This document shows positions 61,534 to 64,000 of a stretch of 64,000 nucleotides of DNA, piece after piece. Made by a program: the position numbers and the translations under genes. Every line of letters starts with the position of its first letter. Position 1 is the stretch's first letter. Location of the stretch: positions 97,311-161,310 of the forward strand of contig NZ_MDET01000060.1 in assembly GCF_002075885.1 (NCBI RefSeq), read 5' to 3'. The notes beneath the pieces were generated by a model, which searched no databases, had not been told where the DNA came from, and was given only the letters and a program-made list of their open reading frames with translations. The stretch is from Manganibacter manganicus. Its GTDB lineage: Bacteria > Pseudomonadota > Alphaproteobacteria > Rhizobiales > Rhizobiaceae.

Positions 61534-62646
61534 ATGTTGCAGGTTCTTGGAAACCGCACCTATCGCCACCTCTTCCTGGCGCAGGTTATCGAGCTTGTCG
61601 GAACAGGGCTTGCAACGGTCGCGCTCGGGCTATTGGCCTATGATCTCGCCGGCCCCGATGCGGGTGCGGTGCTGGGAACGGCGCTCGCCATCAAGATGAT
61701 CGCCTATGTGGGGGTGGCACCTGTCGCAGCGGCCTTTGCGGGGCGCCTGCCGCGTCGCACGATGCTGGTCTGCCTCGACCTCGTGCGCGCCGCCGTGGCA
61801 TTGTTTCTACCGTTCGTGACCGAGATTTGGCAGGTCTATGCCCTTATCTTCGTCCTTCAATCGGCCTCCGCCGGCTTCACGCCGACCTTCCAGGCGACAA
61901 TTCCGGACGTTCTGCCCGATGAGAAGGACTACACGAGGGCGCTATCGCTCTCGCGCCTTGCCTACGACCTTGAAAGCGTTGTCAGCCCAATGCTTGCTGC
62001 AGCCCTGCTGACGGTCATCAGCTTCCATAACCTTTTTGCTGGTACTGTCGTCGGCTTTGTCTGCTCGGCGATCCTCGTCGTTTTGGTTACCTTGCCGAGT
62101 CCCAAGGCGAGCGAGCAGCGCAGCATCTACGATCGAACGACGCGCGGCCTGCGAATCTATCTCGCCACGCCGCGCCTGCGGGGCTTGTTGGCGCTGAACC
62201 TCGCGGTGGCGGCAGCAAGCGCGATGGTGATCGTCAATACCGTTGTTCTCGTGCAAGCGGACTTCCGCCTCAGCCAGCACGCCACGGCGCTTGCACTTGC
62301 GGCCTTCGGTGCAGGCTCGATGGTCGCAGCGCTTTTCCTGCCGCGCCTTCTGGATAAAATTCCCGATCGAAGGGCGATGCTGACAGGCTCGGCCATTCTG
62401 GTCTTCGGACTCTTCGCAGGTTCCGCCGTTTCCAATTTCGGATTTGCGTTGTCGCTTTGGTTCGTTCTGGGGTTTGGCTATTCAATGACGCAGACGCCGT
62501 CCGGCCGACTGCTCCGCCGCTCGGCGCATCCAGAAGACAGGCCGGCGCTCTTTGCGGCTCAGTTCGCGCTTTCCCATGCCTGCTGGCTGATCACCTACCC
62601 CCTTGATGAGGTGGAACGGCCCGCTCCGACAGCATCGAAGTGCTAA
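61534..62646 (+). pseudogene. MFS metal efflux pump, 3' end cut off by IS110-type element
   Basis: The product of the intact gene would be a major facilitator with 12 helices (MLQVLGNRTYRHLFLAQVIE at the start), of a kind often paired with DUF156 regulators and related to NreB nickel exporters. The native sequence continues to HACWLITYPL near 62605; the final dozen residues of the frame are read from insertion-sequence DNA. About 357 native residues remain of roughly 400, so the last helix or two are lost and activity is doubtful. Operon with the CsoR-like gene. Confidence 0.8.
62612..62624 (+). repeat. Left subterminal inverted repeat of the IS
   Basis: TGGAACGGCCCGC is the exact reverse complement of the right copy at 63984. 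Confidence 0.85.
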
Positions 62647-62688
62647 AAGGTGGTCGTTGTCGCAAACGCCACAAGGAGGGACCGTTCC

Positions 62689-63732
62689 GTGAAAGATGTT
62701 ACCACTATTGGACTGGACTTGGCGAAGCACGTTTTCCAGGCTTTTGGCGCGGATGCCGAGGGCACTCCGCTATTCAACCGGAAGCTTCGTCGCGCCGAGG
62801 TGCTGCGTTTCTTCGAGAGATTGCCACGGTGCCTGGTCGGGATGGAAGCCTGCGCCAGTGCGCACTACTGGGCGCGTGAGATCTCGGCCTTCGGCCACGA
62901 TGTCAGGCTGCTACCGCCTCAATACGTCAAGCCGTTCGTCAAGCGCGGCAAGACCGACGCCGCCGACGCAGAAGCCATCGCTGAGGCGGTGACGCGAAAG
63001 ACGATGCGGTTCGTCCCGGTTAAGACGGCTGAGCAGCAGGCTGCGGTGATGGTGCTCAAAACGCGGGCCCTACTGGTGCGTCAGAGGACACAAGCGATCA
63101 ATGCATTGCGCGCCCATTTGGGAGAGCTGGGTATCATCGCTCCGACCGGCATCGCCAACGTCAAAGCATTGGCGCCAATCATCCGGGATGAGGAAGACAC
63201 CCGACTTCCTCCGGCTGCGCGCTTTGCCCTGACCGAAATCATCAATCAGATCGAGATGCTCGCCACACAGATCGACAAACTCGAACGTGAGATCGTCATC
63301 CAGGCCAAGCAGGATGATGAGATGCGGCGCCTCGCGACCATCCCTGGCGTTGGCGCCATTATCGCCATGGCCGTAAAGGCATTCGTTCCCGATCCCGCCG
63401 GCTTCAAATCCGCTCGCCACTTTGCAGCCTGGATCGGGCTCACCCCGAAAGCGCATTCCAGCGGCGGCAAAGAACGGTTAGGGCGAATATCGAAGATGGG
63501 CAATCCGGTGCTGCGATCATTGCTGACGACGGGGGCGGCATCGGTGCTACGTCATGTGCAGTATCGCGACCGAGTTTGGCCGTGGCTGAAGAACATGCTC
63601 ACGCGGCGACCCTTCAAGGTCGTGGCGGTGGCGCTCGCCAATAAGATCGCCCGGATGATCTGGGTATTGCTGACCAGAGGTGGAATCTACCGAGATCCAA
63701 CAGGAATCGAGGCAGGACCTGTCGCCGCATAA
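62689..63732 (+). CDS. IS110-family transposase
   Basis: The 347-residue recombinase has a RuvC-like DEDD domain: Asp10 in IGLDLAKH, Glu53 in GMEACASAHYW, Asp90 and Asp93 in KTDAADAEA. The C-terminal transposase_20 domain has TIPGVGAIIAMAV, FAAWIGLTPKAHSSGGKERLG and the Ser-containing SKMGNPVLR segment. The start is a GTG at 62689 with AAGGAGGG 8 bases upstream; the frame is open earlier but has no ribosome site there. It appears intact. Confidence 0.93.
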   Translation: MKDVTTIGLDLAKHVFQAFGADAEGTPLFNRKLRRAEVLRFFERLPRCLVGMEACASAHYWAREISAFGHDVRLLPPQYVKPFVKRGKTDAADAEAIAEAVTRKTMRFVPVKTAEQQAAVMVLKTRALLVRQRTQAINALRAHLGELGIIAPTGIANVKALAPIIRDEEDTRLPPAARFALTEIINQIEMLATQIDKLEREIVIQAKQDDEMRRLATIPGVGAIIAMAVKAFVPDPAGFKSARHFAAWIGLTPKAHSSGGKERLGRISKMGNPVLRSLLTTGAASVLRHVQYRDRVWPWLKNMLTRRPFKVVAVALANKIARMIWVLLTRGGIYRDPTGIEAGPVAA

Positions 63733-63983
63733 GCGCAGGACCGCCGAGACGAGCTGCCCGGCGACCCCCGGCAGGTGAGGTGCACAACAGACGATGAACC
63801 ACGGGACGAAATCCCGAAACAGGACAGGCCGAAACCCGTGACGCGCACAAAGCGCGCCCCCTTGATCCAGCCACCTGCTTCGCGGACTTCATCGAGGCCA
63901 GCGGTCATGACCGCACCAGTAGGCCGGACATATGACCGCACCGTCCTCATGTGGTGAAATCGACTGAAAAGCATCCTTGCACC
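63733..63983 (+). ncRNA. Putative bridge/seeker RNA region of the IS
   Basis: This long non-coding right end is where IS1111-type elements encode their guide RNA. It contains stems such as CGGGA / TCCCG (63802-63816), CACGGG / CCCGTG (63800-63840) and two direct ATGACCGCACC repeats (63907, 63932). The RNA itself is inferred. Confidence 0.45.
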
Positions 63984-63996
63984 GCGGGCCGTTCCA
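63984..63996 (+). repeat. Right subterminal inverted repeat of the IS
   Basis: GCGGGCCGTTCCA, exact reverse complement of the left copy at 62612. It lies 4 bases from the end of the window. Confidence 0.85.
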
Positions 63997-64000
63997 CATA

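Larger units (their letters stand above)
62605..63999 (+). mobile_element. IS110-family (IS1111-type) insertion sequence
   Basis: A transposase gene with 77 bp before it and about 265 bp after it is bounded by subterminal 13-bp perfect inverted repeats. No target duplication could be seen, as usual for the family. Exact ends are uncertain by several bases. It lies in the same orientation as the pump gene it disrupts. Confidence 0.8.
15889..64000. mobile_element. Integrative and conjugative element inserted in radC (left end; right end outside)
   Basis: The element begins at the radC break and contains, in order, an integrase, antirestriction genes, replication and partition genes, relaxase, coupling protein, a full trb type IV secretion operon and metal-resistance cargo. 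No duplicated attachment site and no radC remainder were found downstream, so the element is assumed to run past 64 kb. Boundaries are inferred from gene content; the left boundary is good to about 20 bp. Confidence 0.85.

Noticed and set aside
15912..64000. Search for a second copy of the radC attachment core or the rest of radC
   Set aside because: No convincing duplicate of the His-Asn-His-Pro codons and no C-terminal radC segment was seen, so no attR is annotated in the window.

Overview
The window is high-GC DNA from an alphaproteobacterium, most likely of the Hyphomicrobiales (Rhizobiales). The evidence is the chromosomal order lptF-lptG-lptD-surA-pdxA-rsmA and the style of the conjugative element that follows. 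No tRNA, rRNA or CRISPR array was seen.

Bases 1-15,911 are core chromosome: the LPS-export genes lptF, lptG and lptD; a SurA-like periplasmic chaperone; pdxA and rsmA; a Kef-type cation/proton antiporter; a DUF924 protein; a leftward folP-folK pair; a DUF922 secreted metalloprotease-like protein; a DHA2 efflux pump; map; and radC. The radC gene stops inside its JAMM metal-binding motif because an integrative and conjugative element (ICE) is inserted there.

From about 15.9 kb to at least 64 kb lies the ICE. Its right end and the rest of radC are not in the window. It opens with a tyrosine integrase coupled to a DUF1016 nuclease. The 18.7-37.8 kb section carries antirestriction proteins (ArdC, ArdB/KlcA), a PP-loop enzyme, a very large ParB-like protein, a 1444-residue methyltransferase/Strawberry-notch helicase, a TOPRIM protein, a DUF2493 protein, SSB, several unknown small proteins, and regulators. 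A recurrent feature of this section is repeated structured leaders just upstream of start codons, in three families.

A plasmid-like block at 37.9-41.0 kb (HTH, RepA, ParA, an orphan methyltransferase, a small RHH-like protein) includes a candidate iteron origin inside the 3' part of repA. The conjugation block follows: TraF-type peptidase, lytic transglycosylase, relaxase, VirD4-type coupling protein, and a complete trbBCDEJKLFGI operon (RP4/Ti-type T4SS). Four copies of a GCACCGTGC repeat precede the relaxase gene.

The cargo at 57.4-62.6 kb is a LysR regulator and two metal-efflux units. One is a zinc-type CDF exporter with an SmtB-like repressor and two near-identical operators. The other is a CsoR/InrS-type repressor with an MFS pump. 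The pump gene is cut by an IS110/IS1111-type insertion sequence whose right end falls at the end of the window.
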